DNA of 5,670 nucleotides, from positions 1-5,670 of the forward strand of contig DAOUYX010000113.1 of the NCBI GenBank assembly GCA_030665925.1, given 5' to 3'. Both the position numbers and the translations under genes were made by a program. Below are positions 1 through 5,566 of the stretch, in pieces. The stretch's first letter is position 1. Every line of letters begins with the position of its first letter. Under the pieces are notes generated by a model. It searched no databases. It saw only the letters and a list, made by a program, of their open reading frames with translations, and was not told where the DNA came from. The stretch comes from Methanosarcinales archaeon (GTDB taxonomy: Archaea > Halobacteriota > Syntropharchaeia > Alkanophagales > Methanospirareceae).

Positions 1-594
1 TATCAATTGATAAGCACCAAAGAGCGCTGAAGGACTTATTTCAGATGCAAAGTTGCCTATTCCCTGATTCCAAACGAACAATGAGAAAAGTTCATCCAGT
101 TCTGCGACAGTAGCGCCGGCAGCATACGCTTTTACCAGTTCACGGGTAGCCTGACGAAGACGACCGGCTCCCACTGCGTTTGCAAGGGAGAGCAGGTATT
201 TTGTCTTCGGGTCTATGGCAGGATTCTCTTTCTTCCATGTAAGTTGCCAGAACTGTGCCGCGATCTTACCAAGTGTTCTATCGGTTTTACCGAGATTGGC
301 AAGACCTGCCGGGTGTAGTGGAACTTTCGTACCGGCGGTTGTTTCTTTCCTCGCAGTCCGGTAAAAATATGCCCTGTATTCGTCATCCGAAATTTTCTCG
401 GTCATGTACTCAAAGCCGAGGTCCGCCAGAGAGGAATATAGCGGGATGGGCTCAAAACTTTGAACCACACACACTCCTTCGCCAACAGTGACTTTTTCGG
501 CCTTTTTTAGTACGATTGACCGGAAGTTCCCTGCCATTCCTCTACCATCTAACACTTCAAACGATTCCCTTTTGTTTTTCCATTCTTCTGTCAT
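1..594 (-). CDS. DUF2249 + carboxymuconolactone decarboxylase-like (AhpD-fold) protein, partial at C-terminus
   Basis: The minus strand is open from an ATG at 592-594 to the window edge: 198 codons, no stop, so the C-terminus lies outside. Residues about 12-80 resemble DUF2249 (a TusA-like small fold): an LDGRGM start, then GEGVCVVQSFEPIPLY (38-53) and LGFEY (59-63), the usual 'P-PLY...GFEY' core. Residues about 108-198 resemble the carboxymuconolactone decarboxylase/AhpD helical domain (AIDPKTKYLLSLANAVGAG, 126-144, then AGATVAELDELF). The CxxC of true AhpD peroxidases is absent; that place reads GRLRQATRE, so thiol peroxidase activity is unlikely. The start is supported by AGAGGA about 6 nt upstream on the minus strand. 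It is followed on the left by unseen sequence; upstream lies the DUF166 remnant in the same orientation. DUF2249 proteins often occur with redox, sulfur or nitrogen-oxide genes, but the substrate here is unknown. The domain calls are from pattern recognition; the fold is fairly secure and the function is not. Confidence 0.8.
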   Translation of the reverse strand, partial: MTEEWKNKRESFEVLDGRGMAGNFRSIVLKKAEKVTVGEGVCVVQSFEPIPLYSSLADLGFEYMTEKISDDEYRAYFYRTARKETTAGTKVPLHPAGLANLGKTDRTLGKIAAQFWQLTWKKENPAIDPKTKYLLSLANAVGAGRLRQATRELVKAYAAGATVAELDELFSLFVWNQGIGNFASEISPSALFGAYQLI

Positions 595-633
595 GATTCC
601 TCTTTTTGGTTCATTTCATATCTTAGATTGTTT

Positions 634-660
634 CAAATATATATTGGTAAGGATATAAAG
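634..660 (-). promoter_or_regulatory. Candidate archaeal TATA region for the DUF2249/CMD gene
   Basis: Two AT-rich TATA-like stretches lie 40-66 nt upstream of the minus-strand ATG at 594: CTTTATATCC (read on minus, 651-660) and AATATATATT (636-645). Initiation about 25 nt downstream of either would leave a 20-35 nt leader containing the AGAGGA ribosome-binding site. Which box is used, and whether the gene is instead read through from the DUF166 remnant, cannot be told from sequence. Confidence 0.35.
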
Positions 661-687
661 AATTTATTCTAAAAGCAGATTGAAATA

Positions 688-708
688 GGGGATTTAGAAA
701 AAATCCTC
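688..708 (-). terminator. Weak hairpin just after the DUF166 remnant
   Basis: GGGGATTT (688-695) and AAATCCTC (701-708) form an 8-bp stem with one G-T wobble around a 5-nt loop, 5 nt beyond the remnant's last stop on the minus strand. The strand after it is AT-rich but has no clear U run, so this is only a possible terminator or processing hairpin. Confidence 0.25.
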
Positions 709-713
709 ATGAA

Positions 714-1288
714 TCAAATTAACGCTTCTTCCACCGTCGCTCTGATAATATACTCCGCCTTGTGCAGTATTGTGTCGCCAATCTCGCGGTCTTTCTCCAT
801 ACTTGCGGTGCAGGGATAGGAATGATGAGATTCGCTGTTTTGTTCGTAAAGTTCTCATGTATTCACGGCTTTGGAAAAGCAATCTCAATCCCTTCCCTTC
901 ATACCACCTCAATTTGCAGTCTCGCGATCGGTGCTGGGCTCTCTTGTGGCACAATAATCGCCGTAATTCTCGATCTGGAATCCTTCAAAATCCGCGGGAG
1001 TTCAAGCAGAAGGTCCATGTGAATCTCTGATACAATCGCTATGTCCGCATCCGGAATCTCTTTCGGTAAATACTCGCTCGCAGAATCCTCAATAAGTGCA
1101 GGAAGAAGAGAAGGGGCAGGAAGCTTAAAAAATCCTTTTATACGGTCTGCAAATCCGTATTTACCCTCTTTACAATATGTGCACGCCTCTGCGCAGGATG
1201 TGCAGAATGTGGAGTAGTTTTTGAGGTTACCAATAATTTGCTCTCCGAAATCGCCGCTATATAGCACAATCAGGTCCATTTCATACAC
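714..1288 (-). pseudogene. Degraded DUF166-family gene (two in-frame TGAs, collapsed middle)
   Basis: The minus strand starts at GTG 1288 or, more family-like, ATG 1279 (MDLIVLYSGDFGEQ). Numbered from that ATG, FCTSCAEACTYC places four cysteines at 26, 29, 33 and 36, typical of the archaeal DUF166 family and probably a metal or Fe-S site. The frame continues through DLLLELPRI and AIIVPQESPAP and stops at TGA 899-901. Directly after this stop, in the same frame, comes REGIEIAFPKP, the family's conserved 'GIE-AFPKP' block, and then a second TGA at 863-865. The family's C-terminal end is found in another frame (854-714): SHHSYPCTASM, REIGDTILHKAEYIIR and VEEAL, ending in TGA 714-716. The segment expected between FPKPFCSL and the HH-YPC-ASM block is nearly gone, by my recollection of the family about 60-80 residues. 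Two nonsense codons, a frame change and an internal deletion make a pseudogene much more likely than a working gene. Some database members are labelled thymidylate synthase; I see no support for that here. Confidence 0.8.
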
Positions 1289-1341
1289 TTATTTTATCTG
1301 TTTATTCACCCGATTACGCTTTGATTTTTTGTGGCGTGAAT

Positions 1342-1356
1342 CGAAAATTTATTATG
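1342..1356 (+). promoter_or_regulatory. BRE/TATA promoter of the peroxiredoxin gene
   Basis: CGAAAATTTATTATG matches the archaeal arrangement of a purine-rich BRE (CGAAAA) joined to a TATA box (TTTATTAT). Initiation about 25 nt downstream would fall near 1375-1380 and give a leader of roughly 30 nt ending in the strong ribosome-binding site. The box is AT-symmetric enough that it might also serve the divergent DUF166 remnant. ATTCAC (1304-1309) and GTGAAT (1336-1341) form a spaced inverted pair abutting the BRE, a possible but unproven operator. Confidence 0.55.
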
Positions 1357-1394
1357 TGATTGACTTGTAAATGTTACATTATAGTAATAATTTA

Positions 1395-1404
1395 AAGGAG
1401 GCGA
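1395..1404 (+). promoter_or_regulatory. Strong Shine-Dalgarno deciding the peroxiredoxin start
   Basis: AAGGAGGCGAT precedes the ATG at 1410 at normal spacing and matches the archaeal anti-SD with one mismatch. It rules out the longer open frame that begins at 1371, which would add 13 residues (MLHYSNN...) reading through the leader and the ribosome-binding site itself. Confidence 0.85.
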
Positions 1405-1409
1405 TAAAA

Positions 1410-2072
1410 ATGGAAAAAGAACTTGAGGGAAAAAATGTAGAGGGTGTAACCCTACCGCTTCTCGGAGATCCGGCACCTGATTTCGAAGCGGACACAACAT
1501 TTGGTAAACTGCGGTTGGCGGATTTCAGAGGGAGCTGGCTGGTTCTTTTCTCGCATCCAGCCGATTTTACACCGGTCTGTACAACAGAGTTCATCGCCTT
1601 TGCCGAGATTTACGACGAACTGAAGAAGAGGAACACAGAACTTTTGGGCTTGAGCGTTGATAGTGTCTCGTCACATATCGCGTGGGTAAGAAACATCGAG
1701 GAGAAGGTGGGCGTGAAGATTCCATTTCCAGTCATAGCCGATTTGTCGAAGGAAGTAGCTACGAAGTATGGGATGCTTCATCCCAGGCAGAGCAAAACAG
1801 CAACGGTACGATGCGTTTTTATAATCGATCCTGAAGGAATTTTGAGGGCGATGCTCTACTATCCGCTAACGAATGGGAGAAACATGGATGAGATACTGAG
1901 GATGATTGATGCATTTCAGACTTCCGACGAGTATAAGGTCGCAACACCCGCAAACTGGCGACCGGGAGATGAAGTCGTTGTCCCGCCACCAAGCACGCAG
2001 GAGATGGCAGAAGAGCGAACGAAGGAAGGCTATGAGTGCGTAGATTGGTATCTGTGCAAAAAGAAAATTTAA
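1410..2072 (+). CDS. Peroxiredoxin, archaeal Prx6/AhpC-type thiol peroxidase
   Basis: A 220-residue protein, about the usual 215-250 of archaeal Prx6-type peroxiredoxins, which reduce H2O2 and organic hydroperoxides in the cytoplasm. The active site is complete: P50-A-D-F-T54-P-V-C57 is the PxxxTxxC motif with C57 as peroxidatic cysteine, and R134 ([12 protein letters not shown]) is the partner arginine. The long C-terminal arm (about 170-220) carries the family's [15 protein letters not shown] segment. It ends with C210 and C216 in YECVDWYLC, the same six-residue spacing as the two C-terminal cysteines (C207, C213) of the Aeropyrum pernix enzyme, so a resolving cysteine is probably present. 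C135 next to R134 is an additional cysteine. The gene has its own promoter and ribosome-binding site and ends at TAA, followed by an oligo-T tract, so it is probably mainly monocistronic although it lies only 74 nt before the Fe-S assembly operon. The electron donor is not encoded in view. Confidence 0.95.
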   Translation: MEKELEGKNVEGVTLPLLGDPAPDFEADTTFGKLRLADFRGSWLVLFSHPADFTPVCTTEFIAFAEIYDELKKRNTELLGLSVDSVSSHIAWVRNIEEKVGVKIPFPVIADLSKEVATKYGMLHPRQSKTATVRCVFIIDPEGILRAMLYYPLTNGRNMDEILRMIDAFQTSDEYKVATPANWRPGDEVVVPPPSTQEMAEERTKEGYECVDWYLCKKKI

Positions 2073-2074
2073 AT
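2058..2074 (+). promoter_or_regulatory. Candidate promoter of the sufCB-isf-afpA operon
   Basis: AAAAAGAAAATTTAAAT overlaps the last codons and stop of the peroxiredoxin gene and looks like an archaeal BRE (AAAGAAA) followed by a TATA box (TTTAAAT). Initiation about 25 nt on would give a leader of roughly 45-50 nt before the sufC ATG at 2147. Partial readthrough from the peroxiredoxin transcript is an alternative. Confidence 0.4.
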
Positions 2075-2076
2075 CC

Positions 2077-2106
2077 TTTTTTCTTTTCTTTTTTATTTTC
2101 TTTTTT
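2077..2106 (+). terminator. Oligo-T terminator after the peroxiredoxin gene
   Basis: Starting 4 nt after the TAA stop, about 30 nt are almost all T broken by single C or A bases (runs of 6, 4, 6, 4 and 6 T). Archaeal RNA polymerase terminates at such U-rich tracts without needing a hairpin, and no hairpin is visible. The tract would also lie in or just before the 5' leader of the next operon, so termination may be partial. Confidence 0.6.
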
Positions 2107-2146
2107 ACGAGTAAAGAAATGGAGAACCCTCGAATTAGGTGATAAA

Positions 2147-2905
2147 ATGCTGAAAATAAAGAATTTGACGGTGGAAGTGGAAGGAAAGGAAATTATACGG
2201 GATTTGAACCTCAATATTGAGAGCGGTGAGGTGCACGTATTATTCGGACCGAATGGCTGTGGCAAAACAACGCTGCTGATGACGATACTTGGCTTTCCCA
2301 ATTATAAAGTCAAAAAAGGGACTATAACGTTTAAGGGTGTGGATATAACCGATTTTACAACCAACGAGCGTGTGAAACTTGGACTGGGGATGTCTTTCCA
2401 GCACCCACCTGAAATAAGGGGTGTAAAGCTCGGCGATATGGTTAACATTGCGTTGGGGAAAAAAGAAGGGGAAATAGACGAGAGCATGATAGAGCTTGCA
2501 AAGAGGCTCAATATCGCGGTTGAGTTCTTGAATCGGGATGTGAATCTCGGTTTTTCAGGTGGGGAAGTTAAAAGGTCGGAGATATTGCAACTGCTTGCAC
2601 AAGCTCCGGATTTCATCATGTTCGACGAACCTGATTCTGGCGTGGATGTCGAGAATATAGAACTCATAGGCAAGATAATGTGTGAGCTTCTGGATAGAAA
2701 CAAGCTACCGAGTAAAAGAGAGCGATCAGGGCTTATAATCACGCATAGCGGTTTTGTCATGCATTACATAAAGGCAGACCGTGCACATGTGATGCTTAAC
2801 GGGCGGATCGCGTGTTCAGGAATGCCCGACGAGATAACAAAGCGCATAATGGAAGACGGGTTTGAGAGATGCGTAGAGTTGTGCAGTGTAAAGGGTGCGT
2901 GCTGA
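2147..2905 (+). CDS. sufC: Fe-S cluster assembly ATPase SufC (archaeal minimal SUF, SmsC-like)
   Basis: A 252-residue ABC-type ATPase, the usual SufC length, acting in the cytoplasm as ATPase partner of the SufB scaffold in Fe-S cluster assembly. All motifs are present: Walker A GPNGCGKTT (34-42), Q-loop Q85 in MSFQHPPEIRG, signature FSGGE (136-140), Walker B with catalytic glutamate in FIMFDEP (156-162, E161), D-loop SGVD (164-167) and H-loop H200 in IITHSG. The 'FSGGE-KR-E' and 'DEPDSGVDVE' wording is characteristic of SufC rather than of transport ATPases, and no membrane partner is nearby. The start is set by AGGTGAT at 2137-2143; the open frame extends 37 codons upstream, but that part translates the T-rich tract as poly-Phe/Leu and is not real. 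Its TGA stop directly abuts the ATG of the next gene, so the two are translationally coupled. No SufS, SufE/SufU or SufD gene is seen, which fits archaeal systems thought to use sulfide directly. Confidence 0.95.
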   Translation: MLKIKNLTVEVEGKEIIRDLNLNIESGEVHVLFGPNGCGKTTLLMTILGFPNYKVKKGTITFKGVDITDFTTNERVKLGLGMSFQHPPEIRGVKLGDMVNIALGKKEGEIDESMIELAKRLNIAVEFLNRDVNLGFSGGEVKRSEILQLLAQAPDFIMFDEPDSGVDVENIELIGKIMCELLDRNKLPSKRERSGLIITHSGFVMHYIKADRAHVMLNGRIACSGMPDEITKRIMEDGFERCVELCSVKGAC

Positions 2906-4123
2906 ATGAAAGAGGATAGAATCGAGCGAGCGGAACGAGCGCGGGCTAAGAAAGCGGCGCTGGGTGAAGACATCGCCATTGAGGACTACGGCACGGGCAA
3001 GGAACACGATGCACTCACCTCGCTGGACGAAATACCGGAAGAATACAAGCAGAATCTGCTCGACGCTGGCATTGAACCGTCCGAGAGAGAACGGTCTGGT
3101 TCGTTTTTACAGCGAGACCGTTCGGTGATCTTTTCTAAGGTGAAATATCCTGGTTTGGAGCTTATGAGCACGACGGATGCGATAGAGAAGTATGGGTGGC
3201 TGAAAGAGTATCTGTGGAAGGCAATTCCAGTGGATCAAGATAAATACACCGCAGAAGTCGAGTTAGACCAGACGCACGGCTATTTTATCCGGTCGGAAGC
3301 GGGATCAAAGGTAACAATGCCGGTGCAGTCCTGTCTGTTCATCACGTCAGACAAAATCAGGCAGAATGTGCACAATATCGTCATCGCAGAAGAGAACTCG
3401 GAACTCCATCTCATAACTGGCTGTGCGGTCTCGCACTCGGTCAGTTCCGCACTGCATCTCGGCGTTTCGGAGTTCTACGTGAAGAAAGGAGCGAAAATTA
3501 CTTTTACTATGATACACAGTTGGAGCAGTGGCGTTGAGGTCAGACCGCGAAGTGCGGTGGTGATTGAGGACGATGGCACCTACGTCAGCAACTACATCTT
3601 AATGACGCCGGTGAAATCGCTTCAAACGTATCCAACCACGTATTGCGTGGGTAAAAACGCACGGGCGACCTCACAGTCAATTGTCTATGCTTCCGGTGAT
3701 ACGAAGATCGATGTGGGATCGAGAGCCGTGCTTCAGGGCGAAGGCAGCAAGGCGGAAATCATATCGAGGGCGATTGCGACCGATAACGCGAGGATAATCG
3801 CACGCGGTGACGTTATTGGCGAAGCGGCAAATGCAAAGGGGCATATTGAATGCCGAGGTTTGATGCTTTCTGATACTGCAACGATAGATTCGATTCCTGA
3901 GCTCAAAGCTACACGTAGAGACCTTGAACTTTCGCATGAGGCTGCAGTGGGAAAGATCGCGGAAGAGGAGATCCAATACCTGATGGCACGGGGCTTGAGC
4001 GAGGATGAAGCTACTTCTGTTATCATTCGCGGATTTCTGAATGTCGACATCACGGGACTGCCTGATGCGCTTGCAAAAGAGACGAAGAAGATGTTTGATA
4101 TGAGTTTGGAGAAGGTAATGTGA
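2906..4123 (+). CDS. sufB: Fe-S cluster assembly scaffold SufB (SufBD family, SmsB-like)
   Basis: A 405-residue SufBD-family protein, shorter than bacterial SufB (about 470-495) and typical of archaeal single-scaffold forms that pair with SufC. The N-terminal part (1-100) is charged and helical. The rest is the right-handed beta-helix core followed by the conserved C-terminal helices (HEAAVGKIAEEEIQYLMARGLSEDEA). C316 in GHIEC lies where the catalytic cysteine of E. coli SufB (C405) is expected, and H344-E345 in the SHEAA motif matches the region of its E434; these are the proposed nascent-cluster ligands. This alignment is by eye. Because only one SufBD gene is present, the complex is probably a SufB2C2-type homodimeric scaffold. 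The ATG immediately follows the sufC stop, with AAGGGTG at 2891-2897 as a modest ribosome-binding site. The gene ends in ATGTGA, overlapping the GTG start of the next gene by 4 nt. It could alternatively be named SufD-like, but the conserved cysteine favours SufB function. Confidence 0.93.
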   Translation: MKEDRIERAERARAKKAALGEDIAIEDYGTGKEHDALTSLDEIPEEYKQNLLDAGIEPSERERSGSFLQRDRSVIFSKVKYPGLELMSTTDAIEKYGWLKEYLWKAIPVDQDKYTAEVELDQTHGYFIRSEAGSKVTMPVQSCLFITSDKIRQNVHNIVIAEENSELHLITGCAVSHSVSSALHLGVSEFYVKKGAKITFTMIHSWSSGVEVRPRSAVVIEDDGTYVSNYILMTPVKSLQTYPTTYCVGKNARATSQSIVYASGDTKIDVGSRAVLQGEGSKAEIISRAIATDNARIIARGDVIGEAANAKGHIECRGLMLSDTATIDSIPELKATRRDLELSHEAAVGKIAEEEIQYLMARGLSEDEATSVIIRGFLNVDITGLPDALAKETKKMFDMSLEKVM

Positions 4124-4725
4124 AACTTTTTGGTATCTCCGGCAGTCCACGGAAAGCTGCAACCGATTGGATAATTCGAGAAGCATTACGGTACGCAGAA
4201 GAGCGTTGGAACGCGGAAACACGATACTTCTCGGTTCGCGGTAAGAAACTCAACTTCTGCATACACTGTGACCACTGCATTAAAGAAGGCGGTTGTATTC
4301 ACGACGATGCGATGAATGAGGTCTACGCAGGGTTTGAATGGGCAGATGCAATTATAATAGGAACGCCAGTTTATCAAGGCACACTCAGCGGTCAGGCAAA
4401 GGTAGTTCTTGACCGCATGAGGGCATTTGCGGCGAGCAACCCTCGCGCACTCCGTGAAAAAGTCGGTGCAGCAGTTGCTGACGGTGGAGACCGCATAGGT
4501 GGCCAGGAATTCGCAATCATAGCTATAACAGATTTTTATGTGATAAATGAGATGATCCATGTAGGAGGTGGAGCATTTGGTGCAAACCTCGGTGCCACCT
4601 TCTGGTCGAAAGATAAAGGTGTAGCAGGCGTTCAGGATGATAGAGAAGGCTTGAAGAGCCTTTACAAGACGGTGGATAGACTTATGGAGGTCTGTTTTAT
4701 GATGGAGGGCGGCGGGAAGATATGA
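4120..4725 (+). CDS. Iron-sulfur flavoprotein (Isf family, NADPH-dependent FMN reductase fold)
   Basis: A 201-residue flavodoxin-like protein; Isf proteins are usually about 180-200. The N-terminal GISGSPRKAAT (5-15) is the FMN phosphate loop. The compact cysteine motif C47-x2-C50-x2-C53-x5-C59 (FCIHCDHCIKEGGC) is the Isf signature that binds a [4Fe-4S] cluster. GTPVYQGTLSGQAK (81-94) and ADGGDRIGGQE (120-130) are further flavin-site segments. In Methanosarcina and Archaeoglobus, Isf homodimers accept electrons from ferredoxin, in Archaeoglobus via AfpA, and can reduce O2 and H2O2 to water, a protective role. The start is a GTG at 4120, overlapping the sufB stop by 4 nt; GGAG at 4108-4111 is well placed, and the protein begins MKLFGISGSP as the family does. 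It ends in an ATGA overlap with the AfpA gene. Being downstream of Fe-S assembly genes may aid its own maturation or imply an electron-donor role in assembly; that last point is inference. Confidence 0.92.
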   Translation: MKLFGISGSPRKAATDWIIREALRYAEERWNAETRYFSVRGKKLNFCIHCDHCIKEGGCIHDDAMNEVYAGFEWADAIIIGTPVYQGTLSGQAKVVLDRMRAFAASNPRALREKVGAAVADGGDRIGGQEFAIIAITDFYVINEMIHVGGGAFGANLGATFWSKDKGVAGVQDDREGLKSLYKTVDRLMEVCFMMEGGGKI

Positions 4726-5273
4726 GCACGAATAAAAGGATAGCATGGGGTATTACGGGCTCCGGTGATAAAGTACGCGAGTCTGTTGCACTCATGGAGG
4801 AACTTGCAAAAAGATATAACATGGAAGTTCATGTTTATCTCTCCAAGGAGGCCAAGGTCGTTTTAAAATACTACAAGCTTTTGGATGAAGTTGAAAAGTT
4901 CTTTCCAAAGGTGTCTTCAGAACGGGGGCCTAATGCACCTTTTCTATCCGGGAAACTCCAGTTAGGCACGTACTCGTTATTCTTAATCGCTCCCGCTACG
5001 GCAAATACCGTGGCAAAGCTGGCGTACGGCATTGCGGATTCGCTCCTTACCAATTCGGCTGCGCAAGCCATGAAAGTGGCTGTGCCGGTGTATATCTTCC
5101 CCGTAGACCAGAAAGAGGGCGAAATAATAACGAAGCTTCCCGACGGTCGAGACATGAAGTTACGAATACGGAAAGAGGACGTGGAGAACGTGGAGAAGTT
5201 ACGAAGAATGCAGGGCATCACGGTCCTGAGCCAGCTTGAAGAACTCGAAGATGTGGTGAAGAAGCTCGGATAA
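4722..5273 (+). CDS. afpA: Archaeoflavoprotein AfpA (FMN-binding, DmrB/PPC-decarboxylase-like fold)
   Basis: A 183-residue flavoprotein of the family that includes AfpA of Archaeoglobus fulgidus and dihydromethanopterin reductase DmrB. The N-terminal RIAWGITGSGD (6-16) is the first strand and flavin loop. LIAPATANTVAKLAYGIAD (88-106) holds the PATANT motif shared with the phosphopantothenoylcysteine decarboxylase fold, followed by SLLTNSAAQAMK. VPVYIFPVDQ then reads like AfpA. In A. fulgidus, AfpA takes electrons from reduced ferredoxin and hands them to an iron-sulfur flavoprotein encoded next to it (Ding and Ferry, from memory). The same adjacency here, with a 4-nt ATGA overlap, strongly supports this assignment over DmrB, as does the lack of any methanopterin genes nearby. 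It probably acts as a soluble multimer in the cytoplasm. It is the last gene of the operon; the next recognisable gene is convergent. A role in dihydromethanopterin reduction remains an alternative. Confidence 0.88.
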   Translation: MSTNKRIAWGITGSGDKVRESVALMEELAKRYNMEVHVYLSKEAKVVLKYYKLLDEVEKFFPKVSSERGPNAPFLSGKLQLGTYSLFLIAPATANTVAKLAYGIADSLLTNSAAQAMKVAVPVYIFPVDQKEGEIITKLPDGRDMKLRIRKEDVENVEKLRRMQGITVLSQLEELEDVVKKLG

Positions 5274-5337
5274 TTGACGCTGAAGTAATCGTTATTATCA
5301 AAACTTTAACAGGAAGGTTCTATCTTGACAGTCTCAG
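5274..5337. other. Intergenic stretch between afpA and the palindrome
   Basis: I see no gene, promoter or clear terminator here. The stretch holds mixed AT-rich sequence after the afpA TAA stop and no U run that would end the operon, so the palindrome downstream is the best candidate for a 3' boundary of the plus-strand transcript. Confidence 0.5.
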
Positions 5338-5453
5338 ATTAACCGCCGAGTTCAGGAGAATAGCGGTTTAGAGGGTTAGCGGTTTGGCGTTTTAGCTAAC
5401 GAGCGGAACCGCTAATAAACTAAACCTCCAATTCAGCGTTCTCGGCGGTAAAT
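5338..5453. repeat. 116-bp imperfect palindrome with nested inverted arms
   Basis: Several arm pairs share one axis at 5395.5. The outer arms ATTAACCGCCGAG (5338-5350) and CTCGGCGGTAAAT (5441-5453) match at 12 of 13 positions. GGTTTAG (5365-5371) pairs with CTAAACC (5420-5426). TTAGCGGTT (5376-5384) pairs with AACCGCTAA (5407-5415). The centre is the perfect palindrome TTAGCTAA (5392-5399). The unpaired spacers between the outer two arm pairs are equal in length (14 nt each side). On one arm TAGC recurs every 16 nt (5361, 5377, 5393), twice as TAGCGGTTT. No coding potential is seen. It could be a small MITE-like or REP-like element, or a structured RNA or terminator between convergent genes. 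No target-site duplication is obvious. Confidence 0.75.
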
Positions 5454-5491
5454 GAAATGTGACAAAGTCAAGCTATGAACTAACGTGAAAT

Positions 5492-5529
5492 TATAAAAAA
5501 TAAAAAGTGCCGTGCCTTTTGCACAGCAC
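5492..5529 (-). terminator. Intrinsic terminator of the acyl-CoA synthetase gene
   Basis: Read on the minus strand, GTGCTGTGC (5529-5521), a 5-nt loop AAAAG and GCACGGCAC (5515-5507) form a 9-bp stem with one G-U wobble. It is followed at once by TTTTTATTTTTT. It lies about 38 nt beyond the synthetase stop at 5567 and has the classic hairpin plus U-run form. The oligo-T alone would suffice for an archaeal polymerase. Confidence 0.85.
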
Positions 5530-5566
5530 CTCTTTAAGAAGACAACCTCAGTCAGACTGGCGACAA

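Noticed and set aside
255..491. Plus-strand open frame of 78 codons
   Set aside because: It lies antisense to the DUF2249/CMD gene, has no ribosome-binding site and no recognisable protein pattern.
694..1030. Open frames of 86 codons on both strands in this region
   Set aside because: They are out-of-frame or antisense readings of the DUF166 remnant. The minus one reads RDWRHNTAQGG where the shifted frame gives the family's REIGDTILHKAEYIIR.
1819..2301. Minus-strand open frame of 160 codons
   Set aside because: Antisense to peroxiredoxin and sufC; it translates the T-rich tract as poly-Lys/Glu and shows no family pattern.
2302..2760. Minus-strand open frame of 152 codons
   Set aside because: A Ser/Pro-rich shadow of sufC, which has every ABC ATPase motif on the plus strand.
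2711..3100. Similar peptides SKRERSG in SufC (189-195) and SERERSG in SufB (59-65)
   Set aside because: The underlying DNA differs, and similar charged segments are, as I recall, usual at these places in archaeal SufC and SufB, so this is not a duplicated element.
3677..4222. Minus-strand open frame of 181 codons
   Set aside because: Antisense to the conserved sufB C-terminus and isf start; no recognisable protein.
4186..4746. Minus-strand open frame of 186 codons, Cys/His-rich
   Set aside because: Antisense to the Isf gene; the cysteines arise from the reverse of unrelated codons and the sense frame has a clear Isf motif.
5460..5470. Small palindrome TGAC-AAA-GTCA
   Set aside because: Too short, and with no promoter or gene start nearby to make it a credible operator.
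5274..5566. Possible small gene, tRNA or CRISPR repeats in the 3' intergenic region
   Set aside because: No open frame with a ribosome-binding site, no cloverleaf or GTTC-type T-loop pattern, and no regularly spaced direct repeats of CRISPR length.
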